Shown: piece after piece, positions 52,108 through 63,373 of the stretch
Layout: the number at the start of each line of letters is the position of its first letter
Numbering within the stretch: position 1 is the stretch's first letter
Origin: Papaver somniferum
Lineage: Eukaryota > Streptophyta > Magnoliopsida > Ranunculales > Papaveraceae
Reading direction: 5' to 3'
DNA: 64,000 nt
NCBI RefSeq assembly: GCF_003573695.1
Contig: NC_039362.1
Coordinates: forward strand, 2,826,929-2,890,928
Notes under the pieces: model-generated
The model's input: only the letters and a program-made list of their open reading frames with translations
Told to the model about the DNA's origin: nothing
The model's database searches: none
Translations under genes and position numbers: made by a program

Positions 52108-53925
52108 TGGTTATACCGCAAGTGCACGGTGTCGGTTGTAGCTTGTGCAAATACGGGTCGAATCCACAGGGACTAGGGTGTGAGTTGAAGTTTCCTAAGC
52201 TAATTCTATGAGCAGTGAATTAATGAAGCAAAGAGTGACAGTGGCAAATGACAGTTACAATGGCAATGAGCCAAAGGCAGTGAAGTATAGAATGAAGGTA
52301 CTAGGGTCTTTGAATCTACTTCTTGACCCTAATCTAAGGCAGCATCTAATCGAATCATGTCTTGTTTCATCTCAGGAAATACTATAATGGGTGATTTATC
52401 AACTAATTTTACTAGCATACCCCTAGCATCAGCTGTGTTTCTACAGCACAGCTGATCAAAGGTTTACTTGCACAACCAATTAATCTATCAACTCTAAGGC
52501 ATTTGGGCACAATCCTTCTAATGTACTGAATTTTTAACCATTATCACTCACTTACCCATAGCATCAGCTGTCTTTCTACAGCACAGCTGATCACAGGCTT
52601 ACTTGTTCAAATGGCTACTAGCAGTCCTAACTCATTTTTAGCACTACAAGAACAATGACATGATTACTAAATATCTTAACATACAATCAAGAGTTTCATA
52701 TAAACCCTAGCACATGATACTTAAAACATGCTGGAAATGATTAATAGCTGAAATTGAAATAATATTGACTTCAAAACATGAACTGAAAACAACTTGGAAG
52801 CACTGGCTATTCCAGGCCCCTTGGGTGAAGCTCTGGCTAGCCCAGGCATAGTTACAACACACACCTACACATCATATTTATACCCAATTTAACAATTTAG
52901 GGTTTCCCCAAATTCCCAAATTCAACAATTGAAATTAGGGTTCGACTTTACCTAATTTGACGTGACAAATCACTCAAGAAGGTCGACCCATTTCTTCTTT
53001 GACTCTCCTGCTCCTCTCCATGCCTTCCAATTACGTTTCTAAATCGACCTAATTCATCAATCTCTCACCTAGGGTTTCAGAGATAGAAAAGAGGAGAGAT
53101 TGATGAAATAGATGGGTAGAAGGCTAGGGTAATGATGGGTTTTGGTTGTTAGAGTGGTAGGATGGTGATGGTAGCCGTGGCAGGTGGATGAGGCAGTGGA
53201 GAAGGTGGTGGCAGGGAGTGGTGGTTCTGCAGAGGTGAGGGAGAAGATGAGATCGATGGTTTTGGGAAGAAGGGAGTGTTTGGTTTGCTGCTCGACTTGG
53301 GATGTAGGTGTTTGGTACTATGGTGTGTGTCGGGGACAGCAAATGTTGATGCACAACGAGGATGAGACGTGGTATGTGGAGATGGTGGATCGATCTAACG
53401 GCGAGATGGAAGGAGAGAGGAGCGACCGTTGGATGCGGAAGTACAACGAAACTGACGTCTTAAGATGGAGTCAGGTGCTATAGTGTTTGACAGGAGCTTC
53501 AGATTTTGATGCACTATGATGAAGCGACCGTAGGATGCTGAGATGATCCAATCTGACGGCTGAAGATGAAGGCGGGTATGGATATTGGAAATGGGTTTGG
53601 GCCTTGGGTATGCCAAGCCCATATCTTCGTTAAGAACAATTCTTCCTCTTCAAGCCCAGTTCTAGCCTTTTGGTCTTGTGCACAACATTCTTCGCGGCTT
53701 CCTTGTGTGATTCCTCTTGGCTTCCACCACTTTTCTGCTCTTTTTGCTCTGTAATTCATCCAAACTTTATTTACAACCTAAAAATGCAAAATTAATTAAT
53801 AAAAATATTTATTCTTGAAAACAATGAAAATACAGAATATGAGATAAAATGTAGAATTAATGCACAAAAGATGAGTTAAATGCCAAGAAAAATATATAGA
53901 AATATGCACTTTTTAGCACTCATCA
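52108..53925 (-). mobile_element. LTR unit (probable solo LTR) nested in the large LTR
   Basis: On minus it starts TGATGAGTGCTAAAAAGTGC and ends CACTTGCGGTATAACCA, with CCCTGTGGATTCGACCCG just inside, a common plant LTR 3' motif. A TATA box (GGTATAAATATG on minus) lies at about 52876-52887. Two units of a 133-bp direct repeat each carry ATCAGCTGTG and CACAGCTGAT around a 9-base loop (52428-52456; about 52563-52592). I did not find a matching 5-bp duplication (CTACA against GGGCT), so deletion at one edge or a different boundary is possible. Confidence 0.6.
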
Positions 53926-54400
53926 GGGCTCAACTACATTCCAGTCCGAAGTTATCTTGTAATAGGCTAGTGTATGTAGCGTCTTAATACAATGTGGTTT
54001 TCAATATGGACTAGGTCCCGGGGGTTTTCTGCATTTGTAGTTTTCTCGTTAACAAAATTCTGGTGTCTATGTTATTTCTATTCCCTATTATATTTTGTTA
54101 TATAATTGAAATATCACAGGTTATGGGTAAGTCTAATTAATCCAACCTTTGGTTGTTGATTACCACTTGAACATTGGTATTTGATACCATTCAAGTTGTT
54201 TTACCTAATAATCAGGCTCACGAACTTAGTCTATTTTATTTACTAATTTGTTTGTAAAGATATAAAATCCTGAATATACCTTCTTTCAAGTTTGAAGTCT
54301 TACTGTCTAGTCGATTCACTTGCAACGTGTATTGGAGTTTGTCCATACAGATTGCTAAACGAAAAGTTTGGGCTGATTATTTGACCGCCGCTTTTTCAAT

Positions 54401-54412
54401 TGGTATCAGAGC
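54401..54412 (+). promoter_or_regulatory. primer-binding site, initiator tRNA-Met
   Basis: TGGTATCAGAGC, two bases downstream of the LTR end. Confidence 0.9.
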
Positions 54413-54502
54413 ATGCAAACACTTTTACGACCTCATAAACCTGTGTTTATGGTATTATGATTTCCGTGGACTAAGTTCTTCTCTAGATAAATACACTTAG
54501 AG

Positions 54503-55392
54503 ATGTCTTCCAAATTTTTTGACTATGCCAAGAGTCTTAAGTTTACCTCAAATGATAACACCTTAGTTGATTCTTCCGAATTCCGAGGTTCAGACAAGGC
54601 TGTTGACTCTATGTCAGAATCTGAAATGGAACTCATCAGAACTTTAAAAAAAATCTGTTGAGATTATTGATTTTCAAGAATCTAAAATTAAGACTCTTGA
54701 AGGTTCCTATAATCAGGTTCTTGATGAACTTGAGAAATCTCTTGGAAGAGAACGTGAACTCTATAGCTACGTTGAGTCTTTCTCTAACAATATTGAAATT
54801 CCAACTAAAGAAACTACTCTACAGCGTAAAAAGATTAGTTTGCTTGAAGATGTTGTTAAAGAAAACTCAATTAGAGAAGAGCGTTTAACCAAGACTCATT
54901 CTCAAAACTAAACAGTCTTCGTGTTGAAAAAGATAAACTTGCTGCATCTCTTCGATGTACCCAAGAATAGTGCAACTTCTTGAAAAGGAAAACTATGTGT
55001 TAATGAGCAAATCATCCTCATTGCATTCTTCTAATACTCACAAAGTAGTACCATGTAAAGATAAAATTCCTTTCACGGGATTTCCTGCTAAGAGTAACTC
55101 GCAGAACTTGCATGCGTTAGAAAAGGTTATGAGTCAAGGGGATTATGTTTCAGATCCACGAACATGTTCCTTCTGTGAAAAAAGAAATCATTATGCATTT
55201 CATTGTTTTGTTAGAAAGAAACAGATTTCTGATCTTCAGAATTTACTTCTTTCTACTGTCGACAAAGTCAATCGACTAACAACACACACAATGGATTTCA
55301 TTCCTACAGGAGACCAGAATTCTCATGCACGAGATTTCAAAATGCATTCTTCTATAAATATCTATAAGAATCGTATTCCTTTTGAGGTATGA
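54503..55392 (+). pseudogene. gag-like coiled-coil / zinc-knuckle ORF of the large LTR element
   Basis: ATG at 54503 encodes SSKFFDYAKSLKFTSND and SEMELIRTLKK. An extra A in an A-run (about 54650) shifts the frame; then EIIDFQESKIKTLEGSYNQV, LDELEKSLGRERELYSYVES, QRKKISLLEDVVKENSIREE (a long heptad-rich coil). After a second shift near 54910 comes LRCTQE- and LLEKENYVLMSKSSS-like sequence, and then a single knuckle CSFCEKRNHYAFHC (C-x2-C-x4-H-x4-C) and KKQISDLQNLLLSTVDKVNR. Ends near 55392. A long coil plus one knuckle fits a divergent capsid-type protein, known from non-autonomous copia elements. Two shifts mean this copy is dead. Confidence 0.6.
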
Positions 55393-55908
55393 ATTCCTGC
55401 CCTGCAAATGGACTCATTCCCAGTGCCAAAAAGAAGTCTGGTAAATCTAAGTCTAGGAACTTGATTTTCTCAAATTCAAATCCTCTAGAACCAATCACTA
55501 GAGGTCCTAGATTTTTTCCTCAGAAAAATCCTTCTGATGGTGCATGATATATACACCCTGGAAGTATTTACAACTCTTTCCCAAATACACACAGTGGGAC
55601 TTTGTCTCACCCTACTTCCTGATTTAAGGGAACTTCATCCTTGTATCTAACTTGAGAGTTACAAGGATGATGATTGTGGGAAGCTCAAGTGTTTATATGA
55701 TATTTTTTGTTTATCAAGTTGTCCTTATTATGAATTTCTGAATTTCATAAGATAACTTTTCTTTTTGTGTATTTCTTCTTGTTAGATTTTTATCCTACTG
55801 GTGCTGGTCCGCGAACGTACACGTTTCTTTTATAGGGTTTTCATAACTTTATTTATAAAAGTATATATATGTATACTTTGGGTTTCATTCCCTCCCATAA
55901 AAATCCTC

Positions 55909-56169
55909 ATGGAGAACTCTTCAAAATCTCAAGTGATCGTGAACCTTGATATGGAAGAAGATGATAAGGGAAGTGAATCAACTCAAGATCTTTTCTTGAA
56001 AAAGATGCTTGCAAGAAAAAAGTATAACTCTTGGATTGGTGAATCAGTTAAGGATTTGATTCATTCTCAGAATGATTCCAAGGTCGAATTTGCAAATCTT
56101 CAACTGCAAATAAACCATCTCATGGATGGACATGCCAAAATCCTTGATAATCAAAAGGTCTTGGTATGA
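55909..56169 (+). CDS. second ORF of the large LTR element, 86 aa, unknown
   Basis: ATG at 55909 encodes ENSSKSQVIVNLDMEEDDKG, SESTQDLFLKKMLARKKYNS, WIGESVKDLIHSQNDSKVEF and NLQLQINHLMDG. It stops at 56169; similar coding-like sequence continues in other frames for about 150 bases (KLVTPFMMVSLKG). It is preceded by TATATATATGTATAC at about 55862 and an AT-rich stretch. Acidic and helical, with a coiled-coil end. No family is recognised. It is interrupted from any further exons by the element at 56573. Confidence 0.35.
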   Translation: MENSSKSQVIVNLDMEEDDKGSESTQDLFLKKMLARKKYNSWIGESVKDLIHSQNDSKVEFANLQLQINHLMDGHAKILDNQKVLV

Positions 56170-56572
56170 AACCAGAAAATTATCATTGTGGACTGCGTCA
56201 AGGCTAGGCAGCTTGCTCGTGTTGTTCATCGAAAAGTTGGTGTTCTTACGCGTGAACATGGTGTATCCACGATCAACAGACCAAGGAAATTAGTGACACC
56301 ATTTATGATGGTTTCATTGAAAGGTATGAAGTTATTAAGGAACCTTGATTATGTCTAGGAAACATCTTATGAGAGTTCTTGTTTTATGATTAAGAAGTAT
56401 TACTAGGGTTTGAAATAGCTTACTTTGTGATTACACATTGCTATTTAAAACAATTTTCATCTTGTAATGTTTTTAGATTTATTTATTTAAATTCTAAATT
56501 TTATTTGGAAGATTTTTGCAGTATTAATCTTTTTGATTTTATATATCGCAAAATGTTATGGGATATATGTGT

Positions 56573-58083
56573 TGATTAAGGATTTTTCTGTGGGGTTGTA
56601 GTTGTAGTGGTAAAAACTGGGTTCTTTTCGAACTTGTGAAGGGAATAATTTTTTTTTAGATTTTTAATAAACAAATAAATTATATACAAAATTATTACAA
56701 AGGGTGCGAGAGGTAACCAAGACACTAGATTCCACAATTACGCAAAATTGAATGACAAATATTTCAAAACTCTATTCAATTCTTAAGTCCTCTTTTATCT
56801 TTAATTCACTATCAATCATACAAATTCTCAAAAATTATTTGTAAACCTTAAGCATAGATTATCAAGAGATTAAACCAAGCATAACCTATCAAACTGAATA
56901 ACAAATAATTAAGACAATCATTCAAACAATTTAAAACTCTGCAAAAGCAGCGATTAGGTGAATTATATAATAAAATGAAATAGTTACCCATTTATGTTGC
57001 GTAAATAGCTTCCTCCATTGCCTTGGTTACGAAGGAATTAGCTCATCATGGTAAACATGCTCTCAAAATTTATATTTATGCTCAAAAATGGTTTACAAAT
57101 GATGAAAAGGTGTAAAACAAAAATTAACGACCCACAAAAAGCGTCCAGAAATGAACGATAAAAGTTAAGTGCTGCTGCTGTTGAGACTGCACTGCGGCCT
57201 TCGACTGTGCGTCTTAGAAACTGTTGATTAACAACTGTCTACGCGAGTCTGTTCTTCGTGTTCTTGGTGTTCTTCATCATCATCAGCAGCAGAAACAGAG
57301 TTTCATGAACTCTTGATTTCTTGCTCCTGAGCTATCCTCTCGACCCCAAAATCTCGACACCCTTTATATGGAACCTTGTGACTCTATTTATACTCACAAA
57401 ACGCATCAAATCTCGCCATTAACTCGAGAGTAATCTTCATTACTCGGCCATTTAAGAAAAATATTTCGGAATATTTTCTTCCCTGAATTGTCTCTATACG
57501 CGTCTGGAGCTGTAAATAATGAGTAGATTTTCCTTGTTTATCTCCAATGCACTTCACACTATAGCCAAGCCCCATCCAAACACGAGCAGCACACGTCCAA
57601 CTCACCAAAACCCCCTGAAATATTTCCCATGCACGCGTCTGCTCTGATTTCATCTGATGGATTTTCCAGCCAAATTTGATCGCAACAAACACCCATACCA
57701 GCTCTGTTATGATATATCACATCTTTCCACAAAGTTTCAGCGATTGAATCGCACTAAATCACGTCCAAACACTTGATTGAAATTCTGCCAGTTACATGCA
57801 TAGTTTCCCGCCATTTTTTGTTTTGAATTGGTGAAGAAGCTGGTCGCCCCTTATCCAGTCTGGGGTTCCTCAGGTGCATTTCTGGGCTGCTTCCGGTGCA
57901 TTTCTTGGCTGCCTTTAGTACTTTATCAAATGGCGTAAAACACCACTTTTCGAGCCAATATCGCCGCAAGAGCTTATTTTTCTAAAGACATCTACAAAAA
58001 CACAAAATAACACAATAAGTACTTAATCGAGTCTAACAATACAGAATATTGAGAACAAAATAGACACATAAATGCGTCTATCA
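56573..58083 (-). repeat. 3' LTR of the 6.8 kb element
   Basis: Contains the ~20-30 bp stretch absent from the partner (CACGTC..GCACACGTCC region near 57550-57600) and otherwise aligns over its length with 61896-63373. Confidence 0.9.
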
Positions 58084-58098
58084 AATACCCCCAAACTT
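58084..58098 (-). promoter_or_regulatory. polypurine tract
   Basis: Minus AAGTTTGGGGGTATT directly before TGATAGACGC, the start of the 3' LTR. Confidence 0.75.
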
Positions 58099-59186
58099 AT
58101 TATTTGCTAGTCCTCGAGCAAAAATAAAATCCTAACTCACTAGGTGTCCCTAGTGACCGAGTTAATCTCGTGAGGGTTTACCAGAGGTGTACCCACAAAA
58201 CCAATACTCCAGACCCTAGCTATCTACACAGAACCTTGGAAGGCACTAAAGAACCTCATTGGTTGGCATACTTATTGACTACAAGAGGAAGTACCCTGAT
58301 GCGAAATTCCAATTGTTGTACACGAGTTTGCACTCAAGCATACTAAAATTCATATAAAGTGACAGAGCTCTACTCAGATAGTTTCTGGACATCATAAACC
58401 GGAGTCAACCAATCAAACGGATAGATTAAGAAGGTGGATGTATGTGGATGTTGTTGACTAAGGTGAATCTATCCTAATGGACTGAGATACTGGTCTGGAC
58501 TAATATCAACACACTGGCATATACAAGGGAACCAGTGGCCGATAATCCTAACTCTAGGTCAACTCAGCTGGCATATACAAGGGTACCAGTGGTCGACTTT
58601 ATTGTATTTATTCCGGTTGGTCTGGTGGTCTGGTCTCTCTTCTTTTTTTTTCTTTTGGATATCTTAGTCACTCTATTTCACCCTAGCAATGGTAAAAATA
58701 AAACAAAAAGAAGTGATCAGGATTCTTTCGATGTTTCCATCACGAGGATATGACGAAACTACCATGTTTTTTTCTAACACCTGAGCTCTGTGCTTTTATG
58801 AATAGACTCTTCTAGATGTTTCCATCTAATCAGATTGGTTCCTCAACTCTTACAACCAAAATGTTTCCATCCACTTAGATTGGTTAGTGCCTACCTCAAT
58901 AAGTATAAATTTCTAGGCTGTGGAGTTTATTTATTGCAACTAAAAGCTAACAAAAAGTTTCTTCCCCACCCCAAACTTAAATCTAACATTGTTCTCAATG
59001 TTCTAAAGATGAAATTAAAAGCATGAACAAGGAGAAACGGTTACTATTTGAAGAAAAAGAGTTAAGGAAGGATATTACCGTGTTGCATAGAATGGGTTAC
59101 CTCCCAAGAAGTGCTAAGTTTAAAGTCTTCAGCCATACTTAGGAAAGGTTTAGTCAACTCGAACCGTATAACAGTAACCGGAATAA
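58099..59186. other. 3' untranslated interior of the 6.8 kb element
   Basis: Includes a duplicated CTGGCATATACAAGGG(A/T)ACCAGTGG(C/T)CGA at about 58516 and 58569 and a GTTTCCATC word repeated near 58730, 58816 and 58862. No coding support. Confidence 0.5.
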
Positions 59187-60823
59187 CTATGGGTATTCAA
59201 TACCAAAAAGAGCTGACAAAAGGAAACTGCAGTGAACCAAGAAAATGGACAAGACTAGCATGCCCTTACTTAGTTTCCTGATAACTATCGCTAATTGCGG
59301 TTCAGGTTCAGGTTCTATGAAAGGGTCTAAATAGAATATTTTCATTGGCTGCGTTTCTTCATAGATGGGATCCGAATCACTAGGTCCTAGAGTCTGTGGA
59401 AACTCAAATAAGAACTTAGAATCACGAAGTAATAACCTAAATAATTGAGGATCCTTTAAGTCAACTAGATATGACTTACATAGTTGACCACAGTGAGAGT
59501 AGTGGTCATTCTTAAGAAAATGTGTCGGTTCTATTAACCTAAAGTATTTAGGCTTAGTCTCAGAACTTAACAAGTGACACATTTGAAATATATACGTTCC
59601 CACAATTGGAAGAAAACTATTTGGTGGGAAAAAAAAGTCAATCTGGGTGTTATTTCCTGGGCTAACCACATCAACCAGAGGATGGGTTTCTAATGACTGA
59701 ACTTCTTCATGGACATCATTAGGTTCGGGAAAGCTAGTATGATTGTAATCTGGCACAATGGTGGAGGCACATATATCAAGTCCTAAGTGAGTGGACTTTC
59801 TGAGAGTTAAAGGTAAGGCACTAGGGAGGTGTTAATCACCCCCAAACTTAGAGTCTTCATTGTATCTAGATATACCTCTAATTATTTCTTGAATTTCCGT
59901 ATCTTCAGAGTCCTTAAAATATTCAAGATATTCTTGTAAGTTATTATCAGGTAGTGCATCTTTACACATCTCTACAGGTATATCTTCTTCTTCTAAGACT
60001 TTCTAAGTCGCTAGACTTTAAAACATCATTTTCAGAATAAACCCGTTCCTCTAAACCACTATCGGCTTCGTAATCAAAAGGAAAAACTACATCATATGAA
60101 ACGGTGGTATCCCTAATCAAATCCTCGTCCTTTTGAATAGGTGAATAATCATAAAAATTATTTGGATTTGAACTAGAAATAATATAATCATTATAAAAGC
60201 TCAATTGGATTAATAGATTCCTGATCACTATGCCTACATATTTCAGATTCTCCATTACTGCTATCCTCATCATCATAATAGTATGAAGATGATTGAAACT
60301 TATCTAAACAAGTAGTGTTTTTTATTCTAACCTCGTCCTCTAAATCAGGCAAATATTCACTATTGATATAAAAGGTAAAATTGGAAACACTATTTTGGAA
60401 ATTTAGATTATTTCGAGCAATTCTTTCGTTCGTCTTAGCTATCGGATTGAAGGATTCCTCTAGAGAAAGTATACTTTCATCATAAATTAAGTTATTCATC
60501 TCAGCTAACTTACGTGTCGACTCTTCTAATTTCCTGAGAGACTCTTCTAGAGAAGGAATAGGAATTGAAGGATCATAAAAAGGAGTACTTTTCAAAAGTT
60601 TGATTGTATCCTCTAAAGACGAAGAACTAGTATTATAATCTTCTTTCTCGTATGACTGATGCGTGTGCGGATAGTAATTTGGCTCACCATGGTATGATTC
60701 ATAACCTTGAAAAGGTTGGCGTTCCCAACTACTATTCTCACTATGGTCATAATACTGATGATGTCCATATTCAAATTCAGGTCGATATTCATTGTATTGG
60801 CTTCTATCATACCAGTTCGACAT
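59187..60823 (-). pseudogene. Tyr/Ser-rich unknown protein of the 6.8 kb element (~540 aa, frameshifted)
   Basis: ATG at 60823 starts SNWYDRSQYNEYRPEFEYGH. A Tyr-, Ser- and His-rich N-terminus follows, then helices with EESLRKLEESTRKLAEMNNL and ESFNPIAKTNERIARNN, and SEICRHSDQESINPIEL. A frameshift near 60195 moves to SFYNDYIISSSNPNNFYDY, PIQKDEDLIRDTTVSYDV and ENDVLKSSDLESL. A second, near 59970, moves to EYLEYFKDSEDTEIQEII, a TAA (about 59832), LPSALPLTLRKSTHLGLDIC, then NDVHEEVQSLETHPLVDV, LPIVGTYIFQMCHLLSSETK, SHCGQLCKSYLVDLKDPQ and, at the end, a membrane-like segment GMLVLSIFLVHCSFLLSALF. I recognise no gag, pol or env family. It could be a divergent structural protein. Confidence 0.55.
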
Positions 60824-61877
60824 TCTTAATTGCAAGAGAATTCTACACAATCACAAACAAGGCCGACTCGACTTCACCAAAGCAAACCTAAAGATTTCTA
60901 GCAAACAAAAAGCATGATGGCTCCACTTAGATTGTTTCTAGACTGGCTTCTATCTCTCGAAGGGGAATTCTTTACAGTTTGAGCAAACCCCTCTGGATCA
61001 ATCAGAGCTAATGTGAGATGAAACTGAGGCGAGGGAAGCTCAATGGAGCTTTGATACCCAAGGCCTCACCGGCGTTACAAGGCGGCTTGTTTCAACTCCC
61101 AGAAATCGTCACGAACTTTGAAGTTGCTTAAAAGGTGACCAATACCCTTCGAATTTTTTTCCTAACAAGCTCGATACCCTATAAGTCTCTTTCTAATCAG
61201 ATTTTAAAGCTTGGGTTCGCGTTAGGTTTTGTTTTCCTAAGGCGGGCAAGAAGGGAGTGATGATGAAATCCGAACCCTTATCTTGTTTAGGCCAGGCCTT
61301 GCCCTTTACTAGGAATATAAAAACAGTCTGGTTCTTCCTCAAACAATTATCACCTTAAGGAATACAATAACCCGCTTGCAGGAGATTCGCGAGTGTTTCG
61401 ATTGGACTTACCTCCTGTACCATACGGGGGGTGAACCGTTGTAGTCGACTCGGGCCACGACTCCTATGTCGTGTGCGAACCCGAGGGGCCGAGGTGATAT
61501 TGTAATCACCGTCCTTCTCTGCACACAATTTAATATTTTTTTTTGATATGACCTTTCCATAAGGTTTTAAAAAAAATAAATTCCAAGTGTCCAAAAGTTC
61601 AAAAAGAAAAAAAAAATTACAATTTTTCTAATATAATTCTAAGAAAAAAATAAAAATATCTAAAAAACAAACTAAAAAAATTAAAAATTAAATCCTAAAA
61701 ATTTATTTGTCTTCTTTTCTTCTCTTTTCGCTTTAAGCTTTAAGCTTTTTCCTCTCCAAGTCCTTAGTGTTCCACTTTGAACCTGCAAAATAAAGACAAA
61801 AAGAAACGTAAAAAGGAACAAACAATTCTAAAAAAAATAATAAACCTAAAAAAAAAATTCTACCTAAGCACAGGTCC
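60824..61877. other. 5' leader of the 6.8 kb element
   Basis: Between primer site and ORF on minus. It holds an A-rich tract (61590-61700, many A-runs) and a GC-richer patch near 61430-61500 (GGGGGGTGAACCG..CGAGGGGCCGAGG). Confidence 0.5.
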
Positions 61878-61893
61878 GCGTCGGCGGCGCCAA
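61878..61893 (-). promoter_or_regulatory. primer-binding site, TGGCGCC type
   Basis: Minus reads TGGCGCCGCCGACGCGG, two to three bases from the LTR. It is close to the TGGCGCCGTTGCC site common in Athila-type elements but differs after GCCG. Confidence 0.7.
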
Positions 61894-61895
61894 AA

Positions 61896-63373
61896 TGATT
61901 AAGGATTTTTCTGTGGGGTTGTAGTGGTTGTGGTAAAAACTGGGTTCTTTTCGAACTTGTGAAGGGAATAATTTTTTTTTTAGATTTTTAATAAACAAAT
62001 AAATTATATACAAAATTATTACAGAGGGTTCCAGAGGTAACCAAGACATTAGATTCCACTATTACGCAAAATTGAATGACAAATATTTCAAAACTCTATT
62101 CAATTCTTAAGTCCTCTTTTATCTTTAATTCACTATCAATCATACAAATTATCAAACATTATTTGTAAACCTTAAGCATAGATTACCAAGAGATTAAACC
62201 AAGCATAACCTATCAAACTGAATAACAAATAATTAAGACAATCATTCAAACAATTTAAAACTCTGCAAAAGCAGCGATTAGGTGAATTATATAATAAAAT
62301 GAAATAGTTACCCATTTATGTTGCATAAATAGCTTCCTCCATTGCCTTGGTTACGAGGGAATTAGCTCATCATGGTAAACATACTCTCAAAATATATATT
62401 TATGCTCAAAAATGGTTTACAAATGATGAAAAGGTGTAAAACAGGAATTACGACCAACAAAAAGCGTCCAGAAATGAACGATAAAAGTAAGTGCTGCTGC
62501 TGTTGAGACTGCGCTGCGACCCCCACTTGTGCGTCTTAGAAACTGTTTATTAATGACTGTCTACGCGAGTCTGTTCTTCATGTTCTTGGTGTTCTTCATC
62601 ATCAACAGCAGCAGAAACAGAGTTTCATCAACTCTTGATTTCTTGCTCCTGAGCTATCCTCTCGACCCCAAACTCTCGACACACTTTCTCTGGAACCTTG
62701 TGACTCTATTTATACTCACAAAACGCATCGAATCTCGCCATTAACTCGAGAATAATCTTCATTAGTCGGCCATTGAAGAAAAATTTCGGAATATTTTCTT
62801 CCCTGAATTCTCTCTATACGCGTCTGGAGCTATAAATAATGAGTAGATTTTCCTTGTTTATCTCAAATGCACTTCACACGTCCAACTCACCAAAATCTCG
62901 TGAAATATTTTCCCATGCACGCGTCTGCTCTGATTTCATCTGATGGATTTTCCAGCCAAATTTGATCGCAAAAAACACCCATACCAGCTATGTTATGATA
63001 TATCACATCTTTCCACAGAGTTTCAGCGATTGAATCGCACTAAATCACGTCCAAACACTTGATTGAAATTCTGACAGTTACATGCATAGTTTTCCCGCCA
63101 TTTTTTGTTTTGAATTGGTGAAGAAGCTGGTCGCCCCTTATCCAGTCTGGGGTTCCTCCGGTGCATTTCTGGGCTTCTTCCGGTGCATTTCTGGGCTGCC
63201 TTTAGTACTTTATCCAATGGCGTAAAACACCACTTTTCGAGCCAATATCTCCGCAAGAGCTTATTTCTCTAAAAACATCTACAAAAACACAAAATAACAC
63301 AATAAGTACTTAATCGAGTCTAATAATACAGAATATCGAGAACAAAATAGACACATAAATCATGCGTCTATCA
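61896..63373 (-). repeat. 5' LTR of the 6.8 kb element
   Basis: Adjoins the primer site. Small indels distinguish it from the 3' LTR, including an extra CAT near its outer end (ATAAATCATGCG against ATAAATGCG). Confidence 0.9.

Larger units (their letters stand above)
50142..54398 (+). repeat. 5' LTR, interrupted by 52108-53925
   Basis: TG...CA ends. A TATA box CTATATAAGGG at 51415-51425 marks the U3/R transition. CGTACCCG/GTATGTGTACCC words recur between 50750 and 50940. Confidence 0.78.
56573..63373 (-). mobile_element. complete Ty3-like non-autonomous LTR element, 6.8 kb
   Basis: LTRs at 56573-58083 (1511 bp) and 61896-63373 (1478 bp), bounded by TG...CA, with the direct duplication TGTGT at 56568-56572 and 63374-63378. 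On minus, the primer site TTTTGGCGCCGCCGACGC adjoins the right LTR (TGGCGCC-type, as in Athila and relatives), and AAGTTTGGGGGTATT, the polypurine tract, adjoins the left LTR. TATA boxes (GTATAAATAGAG on minus) lie near 57380 and 62705. The 3.8 kb interior encodes one long unfamiliar ORF and no pol genes. It sits within the larger LTR element and is younger than it. Confidence 0.92.

Noticed and set aside
53184..53483. Gly/Arg-rich + ORF in the nested LTR
   Set aside because: Lies within an LTR whose ends and TATA box are on the other strand; GGTGG/GATGG simple sequence explains it.
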